From: Cristatella mucedo
Taxonomy: Eukaryota > Bryozoa > Phylactolaemata > Cristatellidae
Direction: 5' to 3'
Length of the DNA stretch: 64,000 nt
NCBI GenBank assembly: GCA_009760855.2
Contig: WPIO01000004.1
Location: forward strand, 13,610,001 to 13,674,000
Shown: positions 34,130-46,871 of the stretch, one piece after another
Layout of the letters: each line of letters starts with the position of its first letter
Position numbering within the stretch: the stretch's first letter is position 1
The notes under the pieces: generated by a model
What the model saw: the letters and a program-made list of their open reading frames with translations, nothing else
What the model was told of the DNA's origin: nothing
The model's database searches: none
Program-made: the position numbers and the translations under genes

Positions 34130-37100
34130 AAATCACTGGGATCTTCCATGTACTTGCTATCTATGCGGTTACAGATATCTTTGAGATTCTTCCATGAGTC
34201 ATCATAGGCCCTGATCGAATTTCGGAGAAATTAAAAAACGAAGCACACTTCTTATTGTGTACAGCCACCTCATCTGATGCTAGCTTTATATGGATTATTG
34301 GCATAGAAAGCCTATTTCCCGATACAATTTGGGAGTGATCCTTCATAATCCAGATTATCGAAGCTTTCTGGCCTCAGGCAAGGATTAAAGATACTAAGGT
34401 TATCTGAGCTGGCCTTTGTTGATAAATGAAAAGATTACATATGGTTAAAGAAGCAAATGTGTGTACTCACGTATACACATGTGCATATGCACAAGTTGCT
34501 GGATGAGTTAACAAGTGTTTTAATGGCACATAAATGCAGCTAATGGTTGAAGAGCCCTGCTATCCTAATGTTCATATATGTGCACGGTGTGAGTCGACAA
34601 AATAGCAGGGGCAGGAAAGCAAAAGGCAGGAACAGCAGTAGTAAGGAGTCGGCTGTGCTGCAAAGACTCCTGCTCAAATTGTGTTATCAACTATCTGCTG
34701 TAATATGGCTTGTATTTATGGGGCTTAGCAGGAATGAATCAGCGGTGTCTGATGTGGCAGCAAAATATAGAGATTATCTTCTTATTCACAGTTGAGGATA
34801 TATTGCAACCATTAGTGTATCCCAGGCATAAAGCAAGTGGGTTTTCTAAACTTTTTAAAGGAACACGGAACCTTCTCCGAGTCAGCCAGTCATACGGCAA
34901 GTTCATAGAAGTAGGTCGCTTGACCGGCTCCAGGGTTTGAATACATGTATAGCAAAAATTATCCAATATAATTTTTAATATAAATTTGCTCCTTCCGTGT
35001 TATACAAGCAGAGCTTAACTTAAATTTAAAATTTAACGTTGAACCGTCAAGTATTGGCCAAGTTTGAAATTTAAAAGGCTCAAAACTAGGCTGTAAATGA
35101 AGCTGTTTAAAAGTCACAAGCATGTAGCTCAACAAGCTGCAAACACGTACCCCAATGTACAAACGTTCAACAAGTTGGGACACAAGTCACACATGGTGAA
35201 CAGATCGGTATATCTTTATTTGCTGATATCTTGCTTCTGGTTTCTACTGGATTGGGCAAGCTTTTTGTAATCGGTGTTTTAAATGCTTTCCTTTTTAAGT
35301 GAAATTCGTCAAAACCAGATTACATTTCTGACATGTTTGTCTTTTGAAAAGTACCTCGAATAATTACTTGATTACTGGCCTGATATTTTCATTGTTTTCT
35401 CGACATTTACCCTTACTTATCACCCCAAATGGCCTTTAATATGGTGCGAACCAGAGCTTAAGACAGTTTTGGTTCTTAGTTATTACAATTCCGGAATTGG
35501 TAATACTTTATAGCATTGTCATAATAATATCATATCGCCGATTTAGCACTCTTGTATTTCACTGCCCTTCCTTAAATTAAGGCACTGGCCGGGATAATAA
35601 AGGAAATCTGACATAACCACTTATGAGTTGACTTCGGGTTTTGCATCATCATCCGGCTCTAACACGAATTGTTGCCTACGATTTTCAGATGCCTTCTTCA
35701 CATTATTTGTTGTTGCTGACTTCTCTTTTATCAACGATCAACGCCACAGTAACAAGCAGGGCTTCCGGGTATAGAATAAACACGGGCTTTCCCGATGTTC
35801 AGGTTACCAGTACTTCACTTGGCTGGGGATAGGCGAACGCATTGAGCTTCAGTCGCATATCATAAGACATCTAAAACTATTTAATACAGCACGATTAGTC
35901 CACACACCGAAAGGAGGAGCAAACCTCCACGGCTCATTGTACCAGCGATTGAGATTGTAACTGATCATGCTCATCCCCGGCATAGTCTTGCCAACAGAGC
36001 CTTGCCAACCTTACATTCAGTTAGAAAATCTGTGGGATATAATGAGCAACATCCAGCAGGTACCATAACTGAGCACGCACCCACTGGCAGACTTTTGGAA
36101 GGCAGTAGAAAATAAGTTCACGTGGATCGTATCAGGACATCTAATCCATTTGCATTTACGAAATGCCGATTTAGCAAATGAAGAATAGTCGTATTCGCGT
36201 TAAGTTGGTTACTCTGAAGGAGAGCAAAGATCACATCAATGCAATGCCCAAGTTTCAATCTCAATGGAGAAATCATAGCAGTAGCCAGTAGAAATCCGAA
36301 TCTTTGTTTGCAAGAGGTTCTCTAAGTTGACAGAAATACAAAGAGAAATCGTCGAAACGTAAAGAGCACGTGGCAGACAAGCAGTCCTCTCCATCGTCAT
36401 AAAGCATCGGCATACCACACCTTAGCTATATCAGTGCATTGCATGTCGTCGAGACACAGATTTTCGTATGCGATTTAATGAGAGTTGGCAACAATCACAA
36501 GAACCATAGCTCAGGCATCATCACCAGCAACGCCGAATATACCGGTAAGCAAAGCTGCTTGACGAACATTGCAACAGCAGTCTATTATATGGTTTAGACA
36601 CAGGACGGCTTTGTCCTCCTGCCAACTCACGGGATCAGTTGTGGCTGGGAGGGAGTGAGGGCAGTGGGAACGCCAGAGTTGGAGAGAATAGTTTGTGTTT
36701 GGGGAGCGCTGTAGGCGCCTGCGAAAATACAAGTCGTTGTAAGCCAGCTTCGGTGTCCTGCCTACTTCTGCATACATGTTGTTGGGAGAGCATTCATCTA
36801 TACATTGCATCAACGTTTTGTACATTAATAGTCCCATACAAAGTTATAACAGTCATAAGCTCCCACTGTGGCAACAACCGGCATAGGAAGATCACTTTTT
36901 CGTTACATCTTCAGTCCAAGCTAAGGCACTAGGTATCTGCACATCAGCTGCAGGCAGTTTCTTGCTCTCGTGTAAAATCTTGAATTCTGGCTTATCAAGC
37001 AGTAAATCAGGTTTCCTTATTTCACCATCTTGAGCTTCAGCTACATTGGTCACCTAATTGTGTTTGACATCTATATCAGCCATACTAGGTTCATTCCTGC

Positions 37101-37890
37101 AGCATTCATTAACACACTTAAGTTCCTGCTTCATAGTTACCTCAGCATTACTACTACTAGACTGTAGGCTGTCAATAGGTTATAGTTCTTATATCACTGC
37201 GATTAGCCTTTGCTTCAAATAACACGTATCTGCCCCCAGAGTAGTCGCACTTTCATTGAATAAATATATAAATATACTCTATAAATATACTCTGCAGTTC
37301 AGCCAGATGCTAACTAGCTGTGAGTAACAACTCGGAGCTGCTCTGGAAATAAGTAATGTGCTGTAGTAATTTCCCCATGTTCAGCACGGCACTGCTCTGC
37401 AATTTGCTTAGGTTAGGTTGAGCACTGCTCTGTAATTTGGCTAAGATCAGCAGGGAACTTTTCTGAATCCCACATCTTGGCAGATCAAATAGCAAGATCA
37501 GGTCTCAGGCACTCAATTCTAAGAACAGATCACGTCTTGCATCCTTCCATATCGAATGATAGGTTTTAATTAAAACACTCACCAACATAGTCGCAAGTAG
37601 TAAGACGAGCACAAAATGAGTAGCAAATATAAAACCTTTCTGACACAGCAAGCTATAAGGATCCTGTATCAGGCCTTAAGTCCTTTGCCACAAATACTGC
37701 AGATGTAATGGTTTCTTGTCCTTGCAGATGTGTGATATATGTTAGTAATACTAGTGCCTTGGAGCACAGCTAACGATTTGCAGAAGTTGCCCCAATGCAC
37801 CTAGCTAGTTATGATAGTAGGGCATGAAAGTATCGATGACATCTATACCTTGCTTACAAAAAATCCCTGTACTTTTGTAGGACTGCATTC
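34130..37890. other. Long unassigned AT-rich stretch
   Basis: I find no recognisable coding domain, RNA gene or repeat family in this block. ORFs of 60-108 residues occur on both strands (for example 36511-36837 minus and 36639-36932 plus, overlapping) and are unsupported. Confidence 0.45.
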
Positions 37891-37892
37891 GA

Positions 37893-38041
37893 TAGCCACA
37901 GTCTGTTGGCTACCGAATGCGTACCGAAAGCCGCTTAGGCTGTGAGTGCGCTATACAAAACTCTCCTGCGTAACACCCACATGGTCTTTATGACTTTGTG
38001 GAGTTACAGACGGAGATACATTACATAACATTACATTACAG
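37893..38041 (+). mobile_element. LINE-A 3' end fragment
   Basis: Plus strand: the ORF end (GTTGGCTACCGAATGCGTAC), the 3' UTR (CGTAACACCCACATGGTC), GACGGAGATACATTACAT and ACATT-type repeats that define the LINE-A 3' end. About 150 bp, well conserved. Confidence 0.9.
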
Positions 38042-38246
38042 AGGGCACGCGCACAGCACCGTGCAAATCTTTAATCATCACTCCGGCTTGCTTATTATAA
38101 GGCCTACACCATAATTGATTACGTATCCGAATTCTAATTATTCCAATGCAGGAGCTGATTCTGATCTCTAGCATGGTCGGAATCTGACCGATATAGCATC
38201 CTAACGTTTTAGTGGCACTTCGAAGCGTGCTGATACCCAAGGATGT

Positions 38247-38285
38247 ATGCGCTCTCTGCACATGCATCCTTATATCCATACATCC

Positions 38286-38318
<33 letters not shown>

Positions 38319-38400
38319 TATTATAGCATACATCCTATAGAAATATGCGCTCTCTGCACATACAGCAAACAGACATTTCCAGTTGCCATATATATATATA
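38247..38400. repeat. TA tracts with a 17-bp direct repeat
   Basis: ATGCGCTCTCTGCACAT occurs at 38247 and 38345, bracketing a TA microsatellite. A second TA tract is at about 38389-38402. Confidence 0.8.
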
Positions 38401-38574
38401 TGTCGTATGTATATCTGCATATGGTATATAATAAATATATATCCCAAATATGTGTAATATAAATGCCATATGCGCACTTTTGTTGTTCTTACGTCGGTCG
38501 TGCCAGAGATAGTAAACACATAATACTGCAGCTATTACTTTCCGACATGCAGCCCTGAGTACAGCGTCGCTAAT

Positions 38575-39105
38575 AATAGTAATAAAATATATAGATTTTT
38601 TCATCGTCTTAAGATAACTAAATCTCTTTCCTGGCACTTTACATATGCTGGCGAGGAACTATGTCAATTAGTTAATACCACACAGTATCAGCATGCATAA
38701 GCACACAAAGGGCAATTCATACGGACCCAGATAATACTGTGAGCAACAGATGCGTTTTAGCTTCTTTTTAAATGTCCTCAAATCAGGCGATGTCACCAAG
38801 TCAGTCAGGAGTGCGTTCCAGGTGGTGGGAGCATATGAACTAATGACACAGTTACAACGGGTTTTAGTTTAGTTAGAAGCACGTTGCAATAGACTTCAAT
38901 CAGAAAAGTGGGTGATATTATGCCTAGCCTTATTTGGAACTACTTTAGATAGGTAGGCCGGGCAAGAGAATGAGGGAACCTATAAGCAAATGACAGAACC
39001 TTGAAGTTGACATCCTGCTTGAGAAGCAGCCAGTTCAGATCGGTGAGAGGTGGTATAATGTGGCCATTGCAACCTCTGTGATAGATACGCCTAGCTGCAG
39101 GGTAA
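38575..39105 (-). mobile_element. Diverged LINE-B copy
   Basis: Minus strand: decayed tail (GATAACTAAATCTCTTTCC), 3' UTR, and the ORF C-terminal part to about the CCTTGAAGTTGACATCC and TAGCTGCAGGG segments. Confidence 0.75.
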
Positions 39106-39385
39106 TAGCAATAATAATAATGATAGCAATAATAATACATTTGCATAGCATCCTCAAAGAACTGAATCTCTTTCTAGATGCTCTACAGGTGCTGTAAAGA
39201 AACCATTATCTCGCGATTAGTGGTAACATTCGTAATGCCATCAAGCATAACATTTTTAGATGTGACAGGCACAGGGTCAGGTCCACATGTAGATATGGTT
39301 AGTAGCAGCAGGTACAGTGTCGGCACCCATAAGCACACAATGGACGAATCGCAAGGACCCACTAAATGCTGTAATAAACAGGAGT

Positions 39386-40533
39386 GCTCAAGGAGTCCCT
39401 CAAGGGTCCGTACTCGGTCCCTTGCTGTTCTCCATTTATACTCGACCTCTGGGAAAAGTGATTAAGGCCCATGCCATAGAATATCACTTTTATGCTGATG
39501 ATACTCAGCTGTATTTGTCATTAAAACCGGCGGAATCTGCTGCAGCAACTGAGAAACTGAATGCTTGCCTTGCTGACATTAGATCCTGGGTGTCGAAAAA
39601 CTTCTTGAAACTAAATGACGATAAAACCGAACTGCTGCTCATAGGACACCCTAAGCATGTGGCTTGATTGAAAGGCTTTGCTCTTCTAATAGGTGATGCT
39701 GTCGTGCGATCATCACCACGTGCTCGAAATTTAGGTGTCGTTTTCGACAGCTGCCTCAATTTTAAAAGCTTCATTCAGAAGACTGCTTCTACAGCTAGCC
39801 ATCATGTCCGATCCCCATCTAAGATTAGGGGCTGTCTTCCACAGTGGCTTGCGAACAATTTAACTAGCTCCTTAGTTCTGTCTCGGCTTGATTATTGTAA
39901 TTCCTTATTGGCTGGGCTACCAAAGAAAGCAACTAAGCCACTGCAGCTGACTAGGAATATAGCTGCAAGGCTAGTCCATAAGCCCCAGAGGTTTGACCAC
40001 GTGTCTCCTTTGCTAAAAGAGTTAGGATGGATGCCGGTTGAACAATGGATACAAATCAAAGCTCTTACGCTGACCCACAAGGCCGGTCACGGCTTGGCTC
40101 CTTCATACCTTGCTGAACTGCTGCATCAGTTTCAGTCTCTTCGTGCCCTTAGGTCCTGTGTGGACAATAAATTAGCTGTTCCATTCCTCCACTTAAAGAC
40201 CGTTGGCTACAGAAACCTTAGCTCTGCAGGTCCTAGGCTGTGGAACTTGCTTCCACAACTCTTACACAACGACAACTACTCTCCTGCTGCTGACTATGGC
40301 TCATCCTTTTTAGCGGTCCTGAGCTGCTACTTCCATGCTACTCACTACCTCAACTGCTCTCCTGACTCTACTATGCTTCCCACTTTCACTTTGTTGAGTG
40401 AGACGAAGTCTGTTGGCTACCGAATGCGTCCCGAAAGCTGCTTAGGCTGTGAGTGACAAAAATCTCGTTCGTAACACCCACATAGTCTTTATGGCTTTGT
40501 GGAGTTACAGACGGAGATACATTACATTACAGC
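39386..40533 (+). pseudogene. LINE-A, 5'-truncated, one visible stop in the RT ORF
   Basis: Plus strand, read from about 39390. The catalytic half of the reverse transcriptase is visible: [14 protein letters not shown], then [12 protein letters not shown] (catalytic Asp pair in the ADD triplet), then the thumb and C-terminal blocks. A TGA at 39665-39667 splits the frame (39317-39667 and 39668-40456, same frame) where the copy at 48746 has a Gly codon. It ends in the 3' UTR and TACATTACATTACAG. The RT fingers and the endonuclease are absent through truncation. Confidence 0.9.
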
Positions 40534-40928
40534 TAAATGATTTGAGTCAGAACAATGGATTTTACAATACCTAGCCTAGTGGCGGAGTAGTTCTGGTAGG
40601 TAGGCTAGGGCCACAGAATTAAGGGACCCAAAAGCAAGTGCCCTGCTTGATTGGGAGCCAGTTCAGGTCTGCAAAAAAAGTGGTGTGATGTGGCAACTGC
40701 ACCATTCACGACAGGCAAGCCGAGCTGCAGAGCTTTGTACCAACTGTAATCGCTTGATTCCACACACCGGTAGACCAGCAAGTAGTGAGTTACAAAAGTC
40801 GAGACAGGATGTTACAAATGCATGCCAATTTAGATTTAATATCCCTGCCTAAGAAAGTCTAAATTTTAGCAAAGTTATGCAGCTAGAGTAGGCAGACTTG
40901 ACTGTGGAGCTGATGTGACCATATAGTG

Positions 40929-41115
40929 CAGCGGTTCTCAACCTGTGGGTCGCGATCCCTTTGGGGGTCGAACGACCCTTTCACAGGGGTTGCCTAAGAC
41001 CACCGGAAAACATGCATCTCCACATTTTGCACACAGTACTTTAATGGTTGGAGGTTGCCACTGCATGAGGAACTGTATTAAAGGGTCGCGGCATTAGGAA
41101 GGTTGAGAACCATTG
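40929..41115 (+). mobile_element. SPIN-like non-autonomous hAT element with TSD
   Basis: Starts CAGCGGTTCTCAACCTGTGG and ends AGGTTGAGAACCATTG. Flanking 8-bp duplication: ATATAGTG (40921-40928) and ATCTAGTG (41116-41123), one mismatch, with central TA as in the Buster-type nnnTAnnn signature. It interrupts a LINE-B whose empty-site sequence is recognisable from other copies. Confidence 0.93.
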
Positions 41116-41399
41116 ATCTAGTGAAAGGTCACTTCGGAACAGGGCACCTAGATTTCTTGCCGATGCAACTGAAGATATGCTGGTGAAGCCGATTTTAAAC
41201 GATAATCTTTTCAGTTTCAGAGTCACACTAGGTTTACCCGTTACTGATAAACTGTTTTTGTCATCATTTAATTTAAGAAAGTTTGCTGCCATCCATGTGC
41301 AGATGTCATCAATACACGCAGCAAGGGAGTTGAGACAATTCGACGTGCTGGAGGGTCTAACCCTGTTGGAAAGGTGCAGGGACATGACTGGATGCTAAG

Positions 41400-42080
41400 G
41401 AAATATTTATTCTGTTTTTATGCACGGCAGCAGCAAATTCATATATCACAGCGTATGATAGTGGGTATGGGGTCTAGAGGACTACCATCTTTGTGTTGCT
41501 ACCATAGTGATGCACAGGGCTAAGAGGTGGTTATGATAATATGGTAAAAACTAACCATTTTCAGGTATGAAAACTGGAGCCTCTGTGTCCACAAAGTGTG
41601 ATCTAACTAGCTAGCTACTAGATAACCTATGCCACTGGTGCTTTGTGGGAGCCGGCTGATAGATCTGGCAGGCCCACATTTATTTTGAGCTAACTCAAGG
41701 CACAGGACTTTGATTTGCATGGTACTGATTAAGCTGGGGGTGGTCGTTTTCTTTTCCAAGTGCTGCCACTGCTGACACTTTCTGGCATCCCTTCTCAAGC
41801 CGGTAGCTATTTGCACTCGATACCGTGCATGCATGCATGCATGTGCAAGGCTGCACTATGACTGATGTGTAAGCCCGTGCAGACATCAGACACTGGCCAA
41901 AGCCTCCAGGCGATCTTTCTTGTGCAGGCTTGTGCCCTCTTTCCTTTTGAATTAACTTTGGCATCGTTGTACGAGGTGCAAACTAGCTGCCATTGAGGCC
42001 TCTGCCACCTTAGCTCCACGTGGTTGGCAGCTGAAGACCGAAGTAGTCATTCACGTTGCTTAGTTCAAATGGCACTTACC
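41400..42080. other. Unassigned stretch
   Basis: Overlapping minus-strand ORFs at 41607-42019 share sequence in different frames and show no domain. Confidence 0.4.
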
Positions 42081-42236
42081 TCAAATTATAATAATAACAG
42101 TCATAATATGACTGATAAGACTAATGAGAATAATGTCATTTGTGTCGAACCCGAAGAGAACCAGATCTCTTTCTAGATACTTTAAATATCTTAGAAGAGA
42201 AGGACGTCAGTTAATTAGTGATGACACACACTGTGG

Positions 42237-42575
42237 TAGCACAAATGGGCCAGTGGTTAAGCTGCTCACCCCAGCTATGGTCAATTTAAATACATTTGAT
42301 GACCAAGGTCGTGGGGTTGAGCCTCATGACATATGACATATGAATTGGTGAGCCGTGATGGCACACTAGGTAAGGCGGTAGCTTTCACGACCTCGGTCCC
42401 GAGGTCGTGGGTTCAATTCCTGCGGTGGGCGATTCTGTATCGCCACTGCAAGCTGTGGTGATAGCCGTAAAGGCTCTTCTGTCGCTATACAAAAAGAGGC
42501 TGTTCAATCAGCTAGGATTAAGCACCTAAATTGAGATTAAGTTCTCTTATGACCGTATACAAATGAATTATATTT
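42237..42575 (+). mobile_element. SINE-2 variant, split by SINE-1
   Basis: The head GGGCCAGTGGTTAAGCTGC and B-box-like GTCGTGGGGTTGAGCCTC lie before 42350; the tail AATTGAGATTAAGTTCTC and TACAAATGAATT lie after 42517. The middle is a SINE-1. The head matches the copy near 63750, sharing an extra segment between the boxes. Confidence 0.8.
42357..42516 (+). mobile_element. SINE-1 copy
   Basis: GTGAGCCGTGATGGCACAC head with an A-box-like GGTAAGGCGGT, B box GGTTCAATTCC, body GCGGTGGGCGATTC and end AATCAGCTAG. The B box fits the pol III consensus well. Confidence 0.93.
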
Positions 42576-43250
42576 TAAATTAGCACACTGCAGACAATTC
42601 GCATGGATAGAGTAAATGCTACAAGAAACAATTTCTGAGTAACACAATATTTGGCTGTAAGTAGTAGATTTGTTTTATCGTCATATAATTTGACACGTTT
42701 TTCTGGCAATCCAAGCGTGAATGTCGGAAACAAATGTTGTAAGAGAGTTTATTAGTCCGACGTGCCGGAAGGTAGGATCAAAGTTCAAGTATAGCTGTTA
42801 TCTGCATAAAAATGAAAGCTTAGATTGTGCTTATTAATTGCATCGGCAGGAAGGAGTGTTTAAATTGCAAGGAGATTCTTTGGGTACCCCCTACTTTAGA
42901 GGCTCGTCGGCTGACTATTGTGTGATGATATCAATACTCTGAAATATCCCACTGAGATAAGACCTAGAACCTTTGCAGTGCTGTGTCAGTGGTGCCCAGG
43001 TAGTAATAGTGCTAAGTGGTAAGGAGTAGTAGTAGTAATAGGTGCTCAAGATGGACTTGGGTATCAATAGCATCAAATGCTGTCGAGCGATCCAGAAGAA
43101 CTAGCAGAGAGACTTCTTAAGTCAGCATTTACGAGAAGGTCGTTAAACCCTTATAACGGGTACTCTGTGTAGTGATTTGTTTTAAAATCTTAGTGGATCG
43201 TCCTTGCTAGGTTTGAAGTTTTGATGCCGTTATTAACTGATGCCGGGTTA

Positions 43251-43419
43251 GTGAGCCGTAATGGCTCACTAGGTAAGGCGGTTGCTTTTCACGACCTCGG
43301 CCCCGAGGTCGTGAGTTTGAATCCTGCGGTGGGCGATCCTTTATCACTACTGCAAGCGGTGGTGATAGCCGTAAAGGCTCTTCTGTCGCTATACAAAACG
43401 AGGCTGTTAAATCAGCTAG
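43251..43419 (+). mobile_element. SINE-1 copy
   Basis: Full-length, about 169 bp: GTGAGCCGTAATGGCTCAC head, B-box-like GTTTGAATCC, and AAATCAGCTAG end. About 90% similar by eye to the copy at 42357. Confidence 0.93.
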
Positions 43420-44710
43420 TATTTTATTTTCAACTGGTCTTCGACTACACGTTCCAGTAGCTTAGATGGTAGGAAGAATGGGTGTAAGTTGCCGAAGTTC
43501 TCCTGGTCCAGTTTGTCTTCTTAATGAGTGATCTAGCAACAGCCCCTTATGAAGGATGCACGGACAAGATCAGAGGCTAATGGCATATTTTTATGCAAGG
43601 CATGAACAAATGTATGCCTCTCTGAAGGAGAACAGTAGGTATGTGGTATATAGGGCTAGTAGTCTTCTTGGAAAGGGAAATCAACTCTGAGATGAGATTT
43701 ACAGTGGCAAGCTCGAAGGGGCACTTTGATGTAGAGCAGAGAATACAGGTTGATGAGTCGAGTGACACTGCTGCCTCGTGGATGGACTCTCTAATCTTGT
43801 CCATATTTCTGATGGAACAGCTATAAAAATTATCCTCTAGATCGCGACAGGGAGCAGTAGGTATGTTACTGACCTGGGAGTGGTTAAAGAGGTAGTTGAT
43901 GGCGGACATCAGAATTTGTGGACCTGTGATTCAGCTACGTTCTTACAGAAGCTAAACTTGGACTTAGCTACGATGGATTGTTACGACCTACAGCAGTCCT
44001 AGTATGCCAGTCGATGGACAGTCAGTCCTGATCTTTTGTATGCTTTTTTCTAGTGCTAATTAGTCCTGGCTAGTTTAATGTTACCAAGTGGGTATATGGG
44101 TGAGGGAGTATAGTTGAACGTAGTTAGCAGGTTGGACAGAATTAAGCTGAGGGGGAAATGAAGGTATTTTTGTGCAGACAACATCAACTTCATGAGTCTT
44201 AAGGCATCGTGATTCACGGATGATTTTTGATACTTAAGGGGACAAAAACTGAACACTGAATGAAATCTGCATTTGGTCAGATAAGCTGAATTTTGTAAGA
44301 ATAGGGATTATATCAGGGGTGTCCAACCTTTTTGCGTTGGGGGCCACATTAAAAAAATTTAAAAGGTCCGGGGGCCACATGTAAATTGGCGTAGTTGACC
44401 GCATCAGAAAATAAGATCGTAATTTAGTATGACTATTACTATTATACTTAATAAATAAACCACAATACAACAGTATTTTTCTAGCATAATTATAATTAAA
44501 AATAATAAATAATAAAAATTTAATCATGTGTCCTGGAAAATAATTCGATAGATATTATGCCAATCTTTTACTTTTGGATTTTTATTTTAATAACATGAAG
44601 ACTGAAACTTATAAAAACTTACAAAATTACATGACAAGGACTCACATAATATTAATGTCTTCGGATTAATTAAATACCACAGGTATTCAATGTCTTCTGC
44701 ACTGCAAGCA

Positions 44711-46509
44711 TCAATGAGATATTTGGCATTGTTTCTGTTTGCATAAAAAGTCGACATCTGCTGCAACAGTGGATGTGGCAATTCTAAGGATTCCTGATAA
44801 ATGTTCATCGTTGAGAATGGATCGAGTCTTTGTTTTCACATTTTTCAGTCTGGAAAAAAGCTGCTCACAGCAATATGTGCTGCCAAAAAGTGCAATATAC
44901 ATGCGAGCATGTTTGGCTAGGTTAGGAAAAGACTCTGATGAAACATACTGCTTGTAAAAGGTAACAAGGTCATGCTGATCATAAGCAGTTTTTAAATTGC
45001 TGTCATTATGAATGTCGATTAGTTCGAGTTGAAATTCATCAGGTGCATCAGAGGGATCGATATTAAATGGATTACTAATCATGTTCATGTCATCCGCATG
45101 TTGTTGGAAATCCTGAAACCTCTCTTCGAATTCATCAACAAGTTTGCTAACAAGAGTAGAGTACTTCATATGAGGCAGCGTTTCAGGCGATCTTGTTGCT
45201 AGTGTTGTGAAATGTAACAGTTTCTTCTGATCTAAGTGTTTCCGGAAAAGTTTCAGCTTTTGCACAAACGCAACAACACACTCACACATTTTATGGACCA
45301 GTTGATCCTTACCTTGGAGTTTGACATTAAGATCTGCAAGATGTTTGGTCATGTCCACCAAAAAAGCCTAGTCATTCAACCACTGCTGGTCATCGAGGAT
45401 GCCAAAATCTTTTCTCTTTTTTGTCATAAATGTTTTTATTTCGTCTCGAAGTGACCAAAACCTGGCTAACGTGTTTGCCCTACTTAGCCAAGGGACTTGG
45501 CAGAAATAAATAACATCACAATGATCTGATCCCAACTCTTCAAGGAAAGCCTGAAATTGTCGGTGGTTTAGCGCACGAGACCTTATCACATTGACTGTTG
45601 AGACTACATTGTCCATTACATGTTGCATGCTCAAGACCTTTGCACATAGCTGTTCTTGGTGGATGATGCAGTGATGACTGACAATTTTGTGAGGTACTAA
45701 TTTTACCATTAAAGATACAAATCCATTGTGTCTACCTGTCATTAAAGGGGCTCCGTCTGTGGTTAAACCAATCAATTTAGTTTCAGGAAGATTAAATTTG
45801 GTGAGGACCCTCTTGACCTGATCCAAAATATCCCTCCCCATTGTAGTGCCTTTCATTGAACATATATCCAACAGTTCTTCGATAATGACAAACTTTCCTG
45901 TTACTCCGCGTACAAACACCGACAGTTGAGCCGTATCGCTATTGTCCGTGCTTTCGTCGAGCGAAAGAGAATAAAATTCGCATTCAGCAAGTCTTTTAGT
46001 GAGACTTTCTTCTATGTTGGATGCAAGCTCATCAACTCTTCTCGAAACCGTTTGATGAGAAAGACTGACTTTCTCTACTTCTGACTTCTTTTCTGGACAG
46101 ACTACACCAGTAAACAATCTGAGGCATTCCTTAACAAATTCACCATCGGAAAATGCTTTCCCCGCTTAGCTATAGCTTCAGCTATTAAAAAACTTACTTT
46201 GGTTGAAGCCTCAGACTTGTTGCTGACTGCTGTAAACAATGACTGCTGTCCGATGGCGCTCTGTTTCAACGAGTTCATGCGATCCATTCGAAGTTGACCA
46301 GTCAGGCTGTTGTACCTGTCGCCACGCTTTGTTGAAAAATGTCGCTTAACATTGTACTCCTTTGCAACGGCAATTGTTTCTTGGCATATTAGGCACATTA
46401 TCCTACCGAAGCGTTCCATTACAAAATAGTCTACAGTCCAAGATGCTTTGAAAAGTCTTCCTTCTGCGTCAATTTTTCGTTTTTTGCTAGTATTCACATT
46501 CGCCGCCAT
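44711..46509 (-). pseudogene. hAT transposase, GTF2IRD2/Charlie type, two breaks
   Basis: About 600 codons from ATG at 46509 to the stop at 44711. N-terminus: a zinc-finger-like region, CLICQETIAVAKEYNVKRHF, where the expected last His is Arg. Then the RNase-H-like core with the first catalytic Asp in SLDESTDNSDTAQ, the second in GLTTDGAPLMTGRHNGF, and a C..H pair in SHHCIIHQEQLC. The hATC end has the third acidic residue in YCCEQLFSRLKN. Three ORFs carry it: 46102-46509, 45368-46117 and 44711-45361. A one-base loss in a G run near 46160 shifts the frame between the first two. A TAG at 45368-45370 splits the last two, which share a frame. Otherwise all core motifs are present, so the copy is recent but probably dead. 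Confidence 0.93.
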
Positions 46510-46767
46510 TTTTCTCTGTGAAATAAAAAACAGATCAGTTACGAATTGATTAATTTATATTTTATCACAGCAATATCTTAGCATTAGTAAGTAAGTTGAG
46601 CAATATGCGTTTTTTGGAAAAACCTACCTGACTGATTCCAGTTCGTGCAGCAGCAGCTGAGAAACGGCTCTTTTTTTCTATCCACATTGTGAAACAGTTA
46701 ATTCCGCTTGCGGAAGCGTTATAAATGTGATCGTAATGGCGCCGCTGTAGCACAAATATATTACCCC

Positions 46768-46871
46768 TTCACGCCAAAATGTTCACATGAAGGCTAGCAA
46801 AATAAATCGATTTTTTTACCTTCACGTGAAAATAGCCATTCGGACACCGTCACGCTTCACGCGTGCGTGAA
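46768..46871. promoter_or_regulatory. Cluster of TTCACG motifs in the hAT leader
   Basis: TTCACG or its complement CGTGAA occurs at 46768, 46821 (as the palindrome TTCACGTGAA), 46856 and 46866, plus a near match TTCACATGAA at 46782. They lie between the transposase start and the right end of the element. hAT transposases bind short subterminal motifs, so this may be a binding platform or promoter; that role is inferred. Confidence 0.45.

Larger units (their letters stand above)
39110..41400 (-). mobile_element. LINE-B copy interrupted by LINE-A and SPIN
   Basis: The 3' part is at 39110-39385 (AAT repeats, tail GCATCCTCAAAGAACTGAAT, 3' UTR). The ORF part resumes at 40536 and runs to about 41400, including the frame 41041-41385 with [17 protein letters not shown] at 39386-40533 and a SPIN at 40929-41115 break it. 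About 100 bp of LINE-B appears to be missing at the LINE-A junction. Confidence 0.85.

Noticed and set aside
36511-36932. Overlapping ORFs of about 100 residues on opposite strands
   Set aside because: Mutually overlapping, no recognisable domain and no clear splice signals.
42357-43419. tRNA genes
   Set aside because: The heads have A/B-box-like segments, but the rest does not form a cloverleaf, and the units are repeated with a shared non-tRNA body; they are SINEs.
44711-46509. A host GTF2IRD2-like gene
   Set aside because: The ORF lies inside TIRs with a perfect TSD and is intronless and broken, so it is a transposon copy, not a domesticated gene.
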